Positions 1 through 9,424 of a DNA stretch of 64,000 nucleotides are shown one piece after another. How positions within the stretch are numbered: position 1 is the stretch's first letter; every line of letters starts with the position of its first letter. The position numbers were made by a program, and so were the translations under genes. The notes under the pieces are model-generated. The model did no database searches. It saw only the letters and a list, made by a program, of their open reading frames with translations, and was not told the DNA's origin. The stretch spans positions 63,052 through 127,051 of the forward strand of contig NZ_JADWYX010000007.1 in the NCBI RefSeq assembly GCF_016786355.1. Direction: 5' to 3'. Source of the stretch: Frankia sp. AgB1.9. Its GTDB lineage: Bacteria; Actinomycetota; Actinomycetes; Frankiales; Frankiaceae.

Positions 1-544
1 GCCCCGCAGCACCCACCGGATCGCCAGGGCGATCGACCCGGACAGCCGCGTCGTCTACGTCGACGTGGACCCGACCGTCCGCACGGCGGGCACCGCGCCC
101 GAGAACCGGCACACGACGCTCATGACGGCCGACCCGCGCGATCCGGCCGCGGTTCTCGCCAGCCCGCAGGTGCGCGCCTTCATCGACCTCGACGAGCCGG
201 TCGGCCTGCTGATGCTCGGCGTCGTCCATCACCTGGGTGACGACGACGACCCGGCCGCGGTCGTCGCCGGCTACAAGGACGCGCTGGCCGGTGGCAGCTA
301 CCTGTTCCTGAGCCACTACCTGGGTCGTGGCGCGGCGACGGCCGAGCTGGAGGCGACGCTGCTGGCCCACCGGGGCACCGGCCGGTTCCGGTCCAGGGCC
401 GAGATCTCCGCCTACTTCGGTGGCCTCGCGACCGTCCCGCCCGGCCTCAGCTACGCGGCCATGTGGCGCCGGGAGACGATGTTCTCGGGCCGCGTGGACG
501 CCGGGGTCCGGCTGGTTCTGGGCGGTATCGGCCGCAAGGCTTAG
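1..544 (+). CDS. SAM-dependent methyltransferase, C-terminal part (DUF574/Methyltransf_19-like)
   Basis: The frame is open from the left edge, so the 5' end lies outside the window; the GTG at 65 is internal because coding similarity continues upstream of it. The visible part begins after the SAM-binding glycine loop and carries the acidic strand VVYVDVDP, followed by a helix-rich Rossmann half with LLMLGVVHHL and a Gly-rich end. This layout matches the PF04672 family common in actinomycetes, whose substrates are mostly unknown. It ends against a strong hairpin and converges with ureC. The family call is from memory of motifs; the substrate cannot be named. Confidence 0.7.
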   Translation, partial: PRSTHRIARAIDPDSRVVYVDVDPTVRTAGTAPENRHTTLMTADPRDPAAVLASPQVRAFIDLDEPVGLLMLGVVHHLGDDDDPAAVVAGYKDALAGGSYLFLSHYLGRGAATAELEATLLAHRGTGRFRSRAEISAYFGGLATVPPGLSYAAMWRRETMFSGRVDAGVRLVLGGIGRKA

Positions 545-546
545 CG

Positions 547-603
547 CGAGTCATCCCTGGTGGTCGCGGGACCAGGCGTGTCCTGCCCACCAGGGATGAC
601 TCG
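547..603. terminator. Bidirectional terminator between methyltransferase gene and ureC
   Basis: A perfect 17-bp inverted repeat (547-563 pairing with 587-603) encloses a 23-nt loop. It lies between the convergent stop codons at 544 and 621, so it can end transcripts from both sides. There is no U tract, as is usual in GC-rich actinomycetes. Confidence 0.8.
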
Positions 604-620
604 GCCGGGGCTCAGCGCGA

Positions 621-2348
621 TCAGAACAGGAAGTAGCGCTGGGCCATCGGGAGTTCGCGGACGGGGGCCGGCTCGATGGCCTCACCGTCGATGGTGACGG
701 TGAAGGTGTCGGGGTCGACCCGGATGTCCGGGGTCGCGGTGTTGTTGATCAGGTCGGCCTTGCCGCGGCGGCGGACGTCCAGCACCGGGACCATCGGGGT
801 GGCCAGCTCCAGCCGCGCAGGCAGGCCGGCCTCGATCGCCGCCGGCGCGACGAAGGTCAGCGACGACGCGGCGGCCGGGCCACGGGCGGCGCCGAACATG
901 GGCCGGGGCAGGATCGGCTGGGGCGTCGGGATCGAGGCGTTCGCGTCGCCCATCGCGGCCCAGGTGATGAAGCCGCCCTTGAGGACGAGCGAGGGGCGGA
1001 CGCCGAAGAACGCCGGCTCGTAGAGCACGAGGTCGGCGAGCTTGCCGACCTCGACCGAGCCGACCTCGCCCTCCAGACCGTGCGCGACGGCCGGGCAGAT
1101 CGTGTACTTGGCGACGTAGCGTCGCGCCCGCAGGTTGTCCGCCCGCCCGTCACCCGGCAGCGCGCCGCGCCGGGCCTTCATGACGTGCGCGGTCTGCCAG
1201 GTGCGCAGGACGACCTCGCCGATCCGGCCCATCGCCTGCGAGTCCGAGCCGATCATCGAGATCGCGCCCAGGTCGTGCAGGAAGTCCTCGGCCGCGATCG
1301 TCGACGGCCGGATCCGGCTCTCCGCGAAGGCGAGGTCCTCGGGGATGCTCGGATTCAGGTGATGGCAGACCATCAGCATGTCGAGGTGCTCGTCGAGCGT
1401 GTTGACGGTATGCGGCCGGGTCGGGTTCGTCGAGGACGGCAGGACGTTGCCGGCCGCGGCGACGGTGATGATGTCCGGCGCGTGCCCGCCGCCGGCACCC
1501 TCGGTGTGGTACGCGTGGATCGCCCGGCCGGCGATCGCCGCCAGCGTGCTCTCGACGTACCCGGCCTCGTTCAGCGTGTCGGAGTGCAGCGCGACCTGGA
1601 CCCCGGCGGCGTCCGCGACCCGCAGCGAGGCGTCGATCACGGCCGGGGTGGTGCCCCAGTCCTCGTGCAGCTTGAACGCGGCGGCCCCGGCGCGCAGCTG
1701 CTCCCAGAGCGAGTCCTCGCTCGTCGTGTTGCCCTTGCCGAGCAGGACGACGTTGACCGGCCAGTCGTCCATCGCGGACAGCATCCGGGCGAGGTTCCAG
1801 CCACCCGGGGTGACCGTCGTCGCCTTGGTGCCCTCGGCCGGCCCGGTGCCGCCGCCGATCAGCGTCGTGATGCCGGCGCCCAGGGCCTCGGGGACCTGCT
1901 GCGGGCAGATGAAGTGGACGTGGCAGTCGATCGCCCCGGCCGTCATGATCTTCCCGTTGCCGGCGATGATCTCGGTGCCGGGCCCGATGACGAGGTCCGG
2001 GTGGACGCCGTCCATCGTGTCCGGGTTGCCGGCCTTGCCGAGCGCGACGATCCGGCCGTCGCGGACGCCGACGTCGGCCTTCACGACGCCCCAGTGGTCC
2101 AGCACGATGACGCCGGTGATCACGAGGTCGGGCGCGCCCTCGGCCCGGGTCGCCCTGGCCTGGCCCATCGACTCGCGGATGACCTTGCCGCCGCCGAAGA
2201 CCGCCTCGTCGCCGGTGCCGGCGCCGCGAGGCCCGCGGCTTAGATCCGCGGTGACCTCGATGAACAGGTCGGTGTCGGCCAGCCGGACCCGGTCGCCGAC
2301 CGTCGGTCCGTACAGCGCGGCGTACCGCGACCGGTCCAGCGAAGCCAT
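621..2348 (-). CDS. ureC: Urease alpha subunit
   Basis: This 575-residue protein is the catalytic subunit of the nickel urease, hydrolysing urea to ammonia and carbamate in the cytoplasm. It has the family's normal length. Visible signatures are HVHFICPQQ with the metal-binding Hx[11 protein letters not shown] with the lysine that is carbamylated to bridge nickel, [16 protein letters not shown], and the flap segment [26 protein letters not shown] with the catalytic histidine. Many urease alphas have HHLD where this has HHLN. It is last in ureABC, 107 bp after ureB. Downstream there is no ureF, ureG or ureD, so nickel insertion must depend on genes elsewhere. Urea would come from the allantoicase encoded about 16 kb away. 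Confidence 0.97.
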   Translation of the reverse strand: MASLDRSRYAALYGPTVGDRVRLADTDLFIEVTADLSRGPRGAGTGDEAVFGGGKVIRESMGQARATRAEGAPDLVITGVIVLDHWGVVKADVGVRDGRIVALGKAGNPDTMDGVHPDLVIGPGTEIIAGNGKIMTAGAIDCHVHFICPQQVPEALGAGITTLIGGGTGPAEGTKATTVTPGGWNLARMLSAMDDWPVNVVLLGKGNTTSEDSLWEQLRAGAAAFKLHEDWGTTPAVIDASLRVADAAGVQVALHSDTLNEAGYVESTLAAIAGRAIHAYHTEGAGGGHAPDIITVAAAGNVLPSSTNPTRPHTVNTLDEHLDMLMVCHHLNPSIPEDLAFAESRIRPSTIAAEDFLHDLGAISMIGSDSQAMGRIGEVVLRTWQTAHVMKARRGALPGDGRADNLRARRYVAKYTICPAVAHGLEGEVGSVEVGKLADLVLYEPAFFGVRPSLVLKGGFITWAAMGDANASIPTPQPILPRPMFGAARGPAAASSLTFVAPAAIEAGLPARLELATPMVPVLDVRRRGKADLINNTATPDIRVDPDTFTVTIDGEAIEPAPVRELPMAQRYFLF

Positions 2349-2455
2349 GTCTGTCCTCTCACCTAGGAGTCTGACCTAGGAGAAGGTGTCAACGGGGGAG
2401 CCTGAGGCGCGTTCTGGTCGTCCGGCCTGCGCGGAGGACGGCTAGAACGGGAGCG

Positions 2456-2797
2456 TCAGCGGACGGTCGGGGCGGCGTCGCGCTCGTCGAGCTTGCCGGC
2501 CCATTCCGGCCGCAGGCCCGGGACGTCGCGGAAGCCGGCGAGGGCCACCAGGGTGACCTCGCGTTCGATCCCCGGCTCGAAGCGGACCGCCGTTCCCGCG
2601 GGCACCGCGAGCCGGTGGCCCCAGGCGGCCGAGCGGTCGAAGTCGAGCGCCGGGTTCGCCGCGGCGAAGTGGTAGTGCGAGCCGACCTGGACCGGCCGGT
2701 CGCCGCCGTTGCGCACCACCAGGGTGAGCGTCGGACGGCCCGGGTTGATCTCGATCGGGTCGTCGTCGTGCAGGACCTCGCCGGGAATCATCGGCAT
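2456..2797 (-). CDS. ureB: Urease beta subunit
   Basis: The 113-residue beta subunit packs with alpha and gamma in the urease trimer and has no catalytic residues of its own. The protein opens MPMIPGEVL and contains the family motifs VGSHYHF and [22 protein letters not shown]. The start at 2797 is chosen because AGGA lies 8 nt upstream and homologues begin with MIPGE; an in-frame extension to 2845 is not needed. It sits between ureA and ureC in the usual order, about 76 bp after ureA. Confidence 0.95.
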   Translation of the reverse strand: MPMIPGEVLHDDDPIEINPGRPTLTLVVRNGGDRPVQVGSHYHFAAANPALDFDRSAAWGHRLAVPAGTAVRFEPGIEREVTLVALAGFRDVPGLRPEWAGKLDERDAAPTVR

Positions 2798-2873
2798 CCG
2801 CTCGTTCCTGGGGCCGCGGCTGGCTGGCTGTTCGGCGGGTGGCACCGGCCGGTGGCGGCCCGAGGCAGGCCGG

Positions 2874-3176
2874 TCACGGGATCGGGTGGTGCACCGTGAC
2901 GAGCTTGGTGCCGTCCGGGAAGGTCGCCTCGACCTGCACCTCGGCGAGCATCTCCGGGATGCCGTCGAGGACGTCGTCCCTGGTCAGCACGGTGCGCCCG
3001 GCGGCCATCAGCTCGGCGACGGTGCGCCCGTCGCGCGCGCCCTCCAGCAGGAAGGAGGTCAGCAGCGCGACCGCCTCCGGGTAGTTGAGCCGCAGACCGC
3101 GGCCCCGGCGCTCCTTGGCGAGGTTGGCCGCGACATGGATCAGCAGGCGTTCCTGTTCATGCGGGCTCAGCAGCAC
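2874..3176 (-). CDS. ureA: Urease gamma subunit
   Basis: The 100-residue gamma subunit begins at a GTG read as [14 protein letters not shown], exactly the conserved start of UreA. Further motifs are [23 protein letters not shown] and [17 protein letters not shown] at the end. The open frame continues 63 codons upstream to 3365, but that part resembles no urease and would cross the control region shared with the transporter operon, so I reject it. As first gene of ureABC it is read away from the divergent ABC transporter, and the two units share a 328-bp intergenic region. Confidence 0.95.
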   Translation of the reverse strand: MLLSPHEQERLLIHVAANLAKERRGRGLRLNYPEAVALLTSFLLEGARDGRTVAELMAAGRTVLTRDDVLDGIPEMLAEVQVEATFPDGTKLVTVHHPIP

Positions 3177-3263
3177 GGCGCCAAACCTAGGGCCAGCAGA
3201 TGTCGACCGCGTAACACCGACCGCTGGCGCGTCGCCGTCGTCGCGAACGCGGGGACTGAATTC

Positions 3264-3392
3264 GTCACGTTGGGTCACTGTTGTTGGCGTTTGCTCGCCG
3301 TCGGTCGGACTTGACCCGCGTTCGACCGGCAGGTCGGGCCTGCGAGGCCGGGCCGGATTCGTCACAACCTGCGGGAGTTACACCGTGTTCAC
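3264..3392. promoter_or_regulatory. Cluster of GTCAC/GTTAC half-sites between ureA and the ABC transporter
   Basis: The 328 bp from 3177 to 3504 separate two divergent nitrogen-related operons. They contain GTCAC at 3264 and 3274 (one helical turn apart), GTCAC at 3361, and GTTAC at 3377 followed after 6 nt by TTCAC. The last pair resembles half of an actinobacterial GlnR box (GTnAC, 6-nt gap, GaAAC-like). That a nitrogen regulator binds here is an inference. Confidence 0.35.
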
Positions 3393-3504
3393 AAAGGGGC
3401 GATGGCCGCGACACGGCTGCTTTCTAACGTCCCGTGGAACCGCCCGGGAGGGCCGGATGGGCCGGCGGTGGGGAACTCAACCCCGGGGCGACGATGGGGG
3501 TTCG

Positions 3505-4605
3505 GTGACAACGGGATTCGACAGGCGCAGCTTCCTGCGGCGCGGTGCGGGCATGGCCGCGGGCGCAGCTGCTCTGGGTATTGGCGGCAGCGAGTTTCTG
3601 GCCGCGTGTGGGAGCAGCGGCTCTGGGGGGAGCTCGGCGGCCACAGGTGGCGCGACGTCGTTCGGCGCGCTGACCTACCGGCTCTCCTGGATCAAGAACG
3701 TGGAGTTCGCCGGCGCGTACATCGCCGACCAGAAGGGCTACTACAAGGCGGCCGGCTTCACGTCGGTCAACCTGATCAGCGGTGGCCCGAGCGCCACCCC
3801 GCAGGACGCCGACGTGGCGACCGGCAAGGCGTTCATCGGCATCTCGGCCCCGGACATCACCGGTGCCGCGATCCTGCAGGGCGCGCCCATCAAGATCATT
3901 GGTGCGCAGTACCAGAAGAACCCGTTCGCGATCATGTCGCTGGCGAGCAAGCCGATCAAGACGCCCGAGGACATGATCGGCAAGAAGATCGGTGTCCAGG
4001 CCACCAACGAGTCGGTGTGGTCCGCGTTCCTCGCGGCCAACAACATCGACCCGTCGAAGATCGACAAGGTGCCGGTCCAGTTCGACCCGACGCCGCTGAC
4101 CACCGGTCAGGTCGACGGGTGGTTCTCCTTCATCACCAACGAGCCGAACCTGCTCAAGGTGAAGGGCATCGACACCGTCACGTTCCTGCTGGCGGACTTC
4201 AAGTACCCGCTGGTCTCCGAGACGTACATGGTCACCACCGACACGCTCGCGAAGGACAAGGCCAAGATCAAGGCATTCCTGTCCGCCGAGATCAAGGCCT
4301 GGCACGACCAGATCGCGAGCCCGGGCACGGGGGCGAGCCTCGCCGCCACCGTCTACGGCAAGGACCAGGGCCTGGACACGGCCGAGCAGACCCTCGAGGC
4401 CAAGGCCCAGAACGAGCTGTTGGTCACCGCCGACACCAAGGCGAACGGCCTGTTCACCATCACGCCGGCCCTGATCGAGGAGAACATCGCCACGCTCAAG
4501 CTGGCGAAGGTCGACATCAGCGCCGACCAGCTCTTCGACACCAGCATCATCGACGAGCTGTACAAGGAGCAGCCGGACCTGAAGACGATCCCCGCGCTGG
4601 GCTGA
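3505..4605 (+). CDS. NitT/TauT-type ABC transporter substrate-binding lipoprotein (NMT1-like)
   Basis: This 366-residue protein is the solute receptor of the importer encoded by the next three genes. The N terminus has a twin-arginine motif (DRRSFLRRG), a hydrophobic stretch and a lipobox FLAAC, so it is probably exported by Tat and lipid-anchored. The mature part has the NMT1/SsuA fold signs: YRLSWIKNVEFAGAYIADQKGYY, GISAPD, AIMSLASKPIKTPEDMIGKKIGV. A GTG at 3505 with GGGGG upstream is chosen; an ATG at 3457 is possible. The family takes up nitrate, sulfonates, thiamine precursors and other small N or S compounds. Lying in a purine/urea cluster suggests a purine, ureide or urea-like ligand, but the ligand is not readable from sequence. 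Confidence 0.88.
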   Translation: MTTGFDRRSFLRRGAGMAAGAAALGIGGSEFLAACGSSGSGGSSAATGGATSFGALTYRLSWIKNVEFAGAYIADQKGYYKAAGFTSVNLISGGPSATPQDADVATGKAFIGISAPDITGAAILQGAPIKIIGAQYQKNPFAIMSLASKPIKTPEDMIGKKIGVQATNESVWSAFLAANNIDPSKIDKVPVQFDPTPLTTGQVDGWFSFITNEPNLLKVKGIDTVTFLLADFKYPLVSETYMVTTDTLAKDKAKIKAFLSAEIKAWHDQIASPGTGASLAATVYGKDQGLDTAEQTLEAKAQNELLVTADTKANGLFTITPALIEENIATLKLAKVDISADQLFDTSIIDELYKEQPDLKTIPALG

Positions 4606-4663
4606 CCCGCCACGCTGATCGTCCCGTCCCCGTCCCAGCCCTAGAGGAGAAGCCGAGACTGAC

Positions 4664-5572
4664 ATGAGCGCTTCCGCCACGCCCACACCGGAGCCCGCCG
4701 TCGACACGGCGGCAGTCACCTTCGGGGAGGAGGCGGCCGTCCCGACCGCCGCCGCCGAACCGGCACCGGCCGCCGTCGCCGAACGGGTAGCTGGGTCCGG
4801 GGTCAGCGTGACCGGACTGCGCAAGGAGTTCAGGCTCGGCCGTCGTTCGGTCGTCGCGCTGGACGACGTGAACCTTTCCACGGCGGAGGGCTCGTTCCTC
4901 ACGCTGATCGGGCCCTCCGGCTGTGGGAAGTCGACCGTCCTGCGCATCCTCGCCGACCTGGAGGCGCCGACCCAGGGGGAGGCGCTCGTCCACGGCGAGC
5001 GCCCGGCCGCGGCCCGCCGCGCCCACCACCTGGGCATCGCCTTCCAGGACGCCGCGCTGCTGCCCTGGCGGTCCGTCGAGGCCAACATCCGGCTGCCGCT
5101 GGAGGTCAGCGGCAAGAAGGCGGGCCGAAAGGTGATCGCCGACCTGATCTCGCTGGTCGGTCTCACCGGGTTCGAGAAGGCCCGCCCGGCGCAGCTGTCC
5201 GGCGGCATGCGCCAGCGGGTGGCGATCGCCCGCGCGCTGGTCGTCGAGCCGAAGGTGCTGCTGCTCGACGAGCCGTTCGGCGCCCTGGACGACATGACCC
5301 GCCAGCGGCTGAACTTCGAGCTGCTGCGGATCTGGACCGAGCGGGCTACCACGACCCTGCTGGTCACCCACTCGATCCCGGAGGCGGTCATCCTCTCCGA
5401 CAAGGTCGCGGTCATGACCCCGCGGCCGGGCCGGATCAAGGAGATCGTCGACATCGACCTGCCGCGCCCGCGCACCTCGGAGATGCTGCGGACCCCGCGC
5501 TTCCACGAGCTGCACGACGAGCTGTCCGGCCTGCTGTTCGGGGGCCAGGACGAAGACGAGCGGGCCGCGTGA
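4664..5572 (+). CDS. NitT/TauT-type ABC transporter ATP-binding protein
   Basis: The 302-residue ATPase drives the importer. It has Walker [11 protein letters not shown]-loop [10 protein letters not shown], signature [15 protein letters not shown], Walker [14 protein letters not shown] and H-loop VTHS, all intact. A low-complexity Ala/Pro-rich extension of about 45 residues precedes the domain and is atypical for SsuB/TauB. The gene starts 58 bp after the binding-protein gene, with GAGGAG somewhat far upstream, and is followed 7 bp later by the first permease, so the four genes form one operon. Confidence 0.93.
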   Translation: MSASATPTPEPAVDTAAVTFGEEAAVPTAAAEPAPAAVAERVAGSGVSVTGLRKEFRLGRRSVVALDDVNLSTAEGSFLTLIGPSGCGKSTVLRILADLEAPTQGEALVHGERPAAARRAHHLGIAFQDAALLPWRSVEANIRLPLEVSGKKAGRKVIADLISLVGLTGFEKARPAQLSGGMRQRVAIARALVVEPKVLLLDEPFGALDDMTRQRLNFELLRIWTERATTTLLVTHSIPEAVILSDKVAVMTPRPGRIKEIVDIDLPRPRTSEMLRTPRFHELHDELSGLLFGGQDEDERAA

Positions 5573-5579
5573 GGCCGGC

Positions 5580-6428
5580 ATGACAGCTCTTCAGGACACT
5601 CCCGCCGGCGCGGTCGCCGCCCCGTCCAGCGGCAGCCCCCCTCAGGACGGTTCCCGGGTCCGCGCGGGCGCGCCCTCCTGGCTGGGCGGCCTGATCGGCA
5701 CCCTGGCGATCATCGCGCTCTGGTGGATCCTCGCGGTCACGGTGCTCAAGCACGGTGGCGCGGTGCCGACGCCGTGGGCGGTCGTCAAGGACTTCTGGAC
5801 CGACCGGCACCTGTGGTGGACCCCGGTCTCCACGACCGTGTGGATCGCCTTCCAGGGCTACCTGATCGGGAACGGCCTGGCCATCGGCCTGTCGATCCTC
5901 TGCTTCGGCATCCCGGTGGTCGACCGCATCCTGCTACAGATCGGCGTGGCCTCCTACTGCCTGCCGATCATCGCGATCGGCCCAATCCTGACCACGGTCT
6001 TCAGCGGCACCGCGCCGGAGATGGCGCTCGCCGGGATCTCCGTCTTCTTCACGACCCTGGTCGGCACGCTCACCGGCCTGAGCGCGGCCGACCAGACGAC
6101 GCTCGACGCCATCCGCGCGTTCGGCGGCGGGAGGGTCGCCCAGCTACGGTTCGTCCGGCTCCGCGCCGCCCTGCCCAGCACGTTCGCCGGGCTGCAGATC
6201 GCGCCGCCGGCCGCGTTGCTCGGCGCGATCATCGGTGAGTACCTGGGCGCGGACAAGGGCATCGGGATCACCATGATCGCCTCGGAGACGGCGTTCGACG
6301 TCCCCCGCACCTGGGCCCTGGCGATCATCGCCTCGGCGATCGCCGCCGTCGGCTACGGCATAACCTCGCTGATCGCCCGGCTGCTCACCCCGTGGGCCCC
6401 GCGCGGTAACCCCGGAGGTGGATCGTGA
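5580..6428 (+). CDS. NitT/TauT-type ABC transporter permease (first)
   Basis: This 282-residue inner-membrane subunit has about six predicted helices, beginning LIGTLAIIALWWILAVTV. The cytoplasmic coupling loop (EAA-like) is seen as AFGGGRVAQLRFVRLRAALPS, followed by GLQIAPPAALLGAIIGEYLG. It overlaps the second permease by 4 bp (GTGA), so the two are probably translated together and form a heterodimer. SsuC-type systems usually use one permease as a homodimer; two distinct permeases also occur in related nucleobase-precursor and riboflavin importers. Confidence 0.9.
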   Translation: MTALQDTPAGAVAAPSSGSPPQDGSRVRAGAPSWLGGLIGTLAIIALWWILAVTVLKHGGAVPTPWAVVKDFWTDRHLWWTPVSTTVWIAFQGYLIGNGLAIGLSILCFGIPVVDRILLQIGVASYCLPIIAIGPILTTVFSGTAPEMALAGISVFFTTLVGTLTGLSAADQTTLDAIRAFGGGRVAQLRFVRLRAALPSTFAGLQIAPPAALLGAIIGEYLGADKGIGITMIASETAFDVPRTWALAIIASAIAAVGYGITSLIARLLTPWAPRGNPGGGS

Positions 6429-7315
6429 CCACCACGGCCGCTCCGGCGACCGAGTCCGTGCCGGCCCCGGCGGTCGCGCCGCCGGTGGTGCGACGCTCGC
6501 CGGGCTCGCTGCTGCTCGTCACCGCACTCGCCCGGCTGGGCCGCACCCTGGGCCAGGTAGTCGCCTCCGCCGTCGTGATCGTCATTCTCTGGTACGCCTT
6601 CCTGAAGGTTTTCCACCTCAATCCGCTGGTGGCAAAGGACCCGAAGGACGTCTACAACTACCTGTTCACGGTCCCCAAGGCACATGAGAACCGGCATGTG
6701 ATCTTCCATGGGCTGTTGCAGACGCTCGGGGACGCGCTCTCCGGCTACATCGCCGGGACCGTCGCGGCGATCGTCGTCTCGGTTCTGTTCGTGCTGTATC
6801 GGCCGGTCGAGCAGGCATTCCTGCCCGTGGCGATGATCCTGCGCTCCGTGCCGCTGGTCGCGATGACGCCGATCATCACGCTCGTCTTCGGCCGCGCCGT
6901 GATGGGCGTCACGGTCATCGGCGGGATCGTGGTGTTCTTCCCGTCGCTGGTGAACATCGTCTTCGGCCTGCGCTCGACGCCGAAGGCGGCGGCCGACCTG
7001 GTCACCGCCTACGGCGGCAACTCGTTCACCGTGCTGCGCAAGGTGGCGATTCCGAGTGCGCTGCCGGCGCTGTTCGCCTCGGCGCGGATCGCCGTGCCGG
7101 GTGCCATCATCGGCGCGCTGCTGGCCGAGTGGCTCGCGACTGGCGAGGCGCTCGGCTACTACATGGAGCACGCTCAGCAGGTGTTCAACTACGGCGGCGT
7201 CTGGGCGTCGGTCATCGTGATCACGGCGGTCAGCGTAGTGCTCTACGGCGTCGTCGGCGTCATCGAGACGGTCGTCCTCGCCCGGTACGGCCCGGCGCCA
7301 GCCCGCGGGAAGTGA
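6425..7315 (+). CDS. NitT/TauT-type ABC transporter permease (second)
   Basis: The 296-residue partner permease starts at a GTG overlapping the previous stop. It has a hydrophilic N terminus of about 30 residues, then helices such as VVASAVVIVILWYAFL, and a coupling loop around TAYGGNSFTVLRKVAIPSALPALFA, ending in IGALLAEWLATGEALGYYM. It is the last gene of the importer operon, which ends at a hairpin about 80 bp downstream. Confidence 0.9.
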   Translation: MTTTAAPATESVPAPAVAPPVVRRSPGSLLLVTALARLGRTLGQVVASAVVIVILWYAFLKVFHLNPLVAKDPKDVYNYLFTVPKAHENRHVIFHGLLQTLGDALSGYIAGTVAAIVVSVLFVLYRPVEQAFLPVAMILRSVPLVAMTPIITLVFGRAVMGVTVIGGIVVFFPSLVNIVFGLRSTPKAAADLVTAYGGNSFTVLRKVAIPSALPALFASARIAVPGAIIGALLAEWLATGEALGYYMEHAQQVFNYGGVWASVIVITAVSVVLYGVVGVIETVVLARYGPAPARGK

Positions 7316-7398
7316 CTCCCTGAGCCGCCCCGTCGTTGACCCGCGGTTTCCGACCGTGATGGTGACGCACGTTACTGGCCGGCGATGCTGACCTGGAC

Positions 7399-7429
7399 CT
7401 CCCGCCGATTCACTCCGGATCGGCGGGAG
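7399..7429 (+). terminator. Hairpin after the ABC importer operon
   Basis: An 11-bp perfect inverted repeat (7399-7409 with 7419-7429) has a 9-nt loop and lies 84 bp after the last permease stop. Confidence 0.65.
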
Positions 7430-7713
7430 CGCCATTTCGGCCGGTCTTCCGGCGAGACGCGCCGGGCGGGCCGAACGGCTCGCATCATTCCTGGTCAGCG
7501 GTCTTTGTGCTGGAGAGCACTCGATGCGCGGCAGCAATCGGTGACTGTCCGGTCCGTGGCTGCGACAATGACATCGGCGGCGGCCGTTCAGGGCAAGCCG
7601 GTAGGTGAAGTCGAGGCGGACAAACCCGTTCGCCATCCTTCGGGTGACTTTCCGCCGGCCCGCTACGTCACCTGGGGGTCAGACCCCCCAGACCCCCCAA
7701 CCGGAGGGCCCGT
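7430..7713. promoter_or_regulatory. Leader region of the adenine-deaminase-like gene
   Basis: No gene is supported in this stretch. It ends with a near-palindrome (CTGGGGGTC at 7672 facing GACCCCCCAG at 7682) and a second copy of GACCCCCC, just before the ribosome-binding site GGAGGG at 7703. The repeated C tracts so close to the start could be an operator or a translation-control hairpin; this is inference. Confidence 0.35.
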
Positions 7714-9363
7714 GTGAGTGTGACGACGGCCGGCGTGGGGACGGCGCTGGCGGCGGGGTGGCCGGGCGCGGGGACCACGGCGCCTGGAATGAGTTCCGCG
7801 GACCTCGCGGTGGGGCCGGCGTTACTGCCCGCCATGACCGTCGGGAGCCGGGGGCCGGCGCCCGCCGGCGGGGCCGGCCGGCTTGGCCCCAGCGACGGCG
7901 AGCTCGCGCGGCTGCGGCGGGTCGCCGTCGGCGAGGAAGACGCCGACCTGCTGGTGCACAGCGGAACGGTCGTCGTCGTGCAGACCGGCGAGCTGCTGCA
8001 ACGGGACGTCGCGATCGTCGGCCGGTTCATCGCCGCCGTGACGAGGCCTGGCGCGCTCGCCGGGCGCCGCTCGCTGGACGCGACCGGCCGCTACCTGCTG
8101 CCCGCCTACGTCGACGCCCACGTCCGTCCGGAACGGACCCTGCTGCTGCCCGGGGAGGCCGCCCGGCTGCTGGTGCCGCGCGGCACCGTGACCGTGCTGA
8201 CCGACCCCGCCGGCCTGGTCGCCCGCTGCGGCCCTCGTGGCGCCGGGATCGCGACCACGACAGACACCCCGCTGCGGGTGCTGGCCCGGCGCCCCGGCGC
8301 GCCTGGCCCGGCGGCGGGGGATCTGCTGCCCGGCGAGCAGACCGTCGGCCACCGGACGCTCGCCGACCTGATCGGTTACGGCCAGCTCGCCTGCGCGGTG
8401 CGGTCCGGGATCACCGCCGGGCTGGCGCCCGCCGAGGCCGTCCGGCGCGCGACGCTCGTGCCCGCCCGCCGACACGGGCTCGACCAGGTCCTCGGCGCGA
8501 TCCTCCCGGCCCATCTGGCCGACCTGCTGATCGTCACCGAGATCGGCGGCGTCGAACCACCCGACCTCGTCGTCGCCGGCGGGCGCATCGCCGCCGGCCA
8601 GGGCCGGCCGCTGTTCGAGAACCCCGACCGCGCCCCCCGCTGGGCCCTCGACACCGTGCGCCTGCCGGTGAACCTCCATGTCGACTCGTTCGCGCTGTCC
8701 GGCTGGCCTGGACACCCGGCGCCGCTGCCGGTGGCCGTCGAGATCGTCTCCCGGATCTCCACTCCGGTGGTGCCCTCGTCCCGGACGCCCGGCCTGGCCG
8801 GGCTGGTCCCAGGGCGCCCGGTGCTGCCCGGAGTCGGCGGCCTCGCCCCGACGGGGCCGCTCCAGCCGCCGGCGACGGCGTCGACCGGTGCCGCGGCCCC
8901 ACGGCAGGTGCGGGTCGAGCCCGCGGTCCGCAACGGCCTGATCGTGGCCGACCCCGACCACGACCTGCTCAAGGTCGCCGTCGTCGACCGGTCCGGCAGC
9001 CACGAGCCGGTCCGGGTCGGGCTGCTGCGCGGGGTCGGGCTGACCAGCGGCGCCGTCGGCGTCACCACCAGCGACCCGCCCGGTGACCTGGTGCTCGTCG
9101 GCACCAACGACGCCGACATGCTCACCGCCGCCCGGGCCCTGGAGGGCATGGGCGGCGGGTACGTGGTGATCGACCGGGGCTGGGTGCAGGCCGCCTGCCC
9201 GCTGCCCGTCGCAGGCATCGTCAGCGACGCGCCGTGGGAGGCCGTCGACGGCCAGCTCGCCGCCGCCGACGCGGCCGCGGCGGCGATCGGCTGCCGGCTC
9301 GCCGGGCCGCTCCAGACCCTCGCCGACCTGGGGGCGGCCCTCTTCACCCGACCCGCTCCCTGA
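7714..9363 (+). CDS. Adenine deaminase-like amidohydrolase, apparently degenerate
   Basis: This 549-residue protein matches the adenine deaminase (Ade) family at both ends. The N-terminal part has the urease-like fold start and LPAYVDAHVRPERTLL, where Ade has a metal-binding HxH followed by IESS; here the second histidine is arginine. The C-terminal domain is clear: VGTNDADM, ALEGMGGGYVVIDRG and LPVAGIVSDAPWE. Between TVLTDPAGLVARCG and ACAVRSGITAGLAPAEAVRRATL roughly 100 residues of the usual catalytic barrel, with further metal ligands, seem absent. The first 60 residues are low-complexity Ala/Gly/Pro. A GTG start has GGAGGG 5 nt upstream. It may be inactive, regulatory or altered in substrate. 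Placement in a purine cluster supports family membership. Confidence 0.75.
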   Translation: MSVTTAGVGTALAAGWPGAGTTAPGMSSADLAVGPALLPAMTVGSRGPAPAGGAGRLGPSDGELARLRRVAVGEEDADLLVHSGTVVVVQTGELLQRDVAIVGRFIAAVTRPGALAGRRSLDATGRYLLPAYVDAHVRPERTLLLPGEAARLLVPRGTVTVLTDPAGLVARCGPRGAGIATTTDTPLRVLARRPGAPGPAAGDLLPGEQTVGHRTLADLIGYGQLACAVRSGITAGLAPAEAVRRATLVPARRHGLDQVLGAILPAHLADLLIVTEIGGVEPPDLVVAGGRIAAGQGRPLFENPDRAPRWALDTVRLPVNLHVDSFALSGWPGHPAPLPVAVEIVSRISTPVVPSSRTPGLAGLVPGRPVLPGVGGLAPTGPLQPPATASTGAAAPRQVRVEPAVRNGLIVADPDHDLLKVAVVDRSGSHEPVRVGLLRGVGLTSGAVGVTTSDPPGDLVLVGTNDADMLTAARALEGMGGGYVVIDRGWVQAACPLPVAGIVSDAPWEAVDGQLAAADAAAAAIGCRLAGPLQTLADLGAALFTRPAP

Positions 9364-9424
9364 CCCACGGGGGCGGTCCGCGACCAGCCGGCCCCCTACC
9401 GGATCCGGGCGGCGCCGAGCCGGG

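Noticed and set aside
1080..2243. Plus-strand frame of 387 codons opposite ureC
   Set aside because: It is an antisense shadow of the well-supported ureC gene.
3177..3365. Upstream extension of the urease gamma frame by 63 codons
   Set aside because: UreA homologues begin at [10 protein letters not shown], matching GTG 3176. The extension is unlike any urease and covers the control region.
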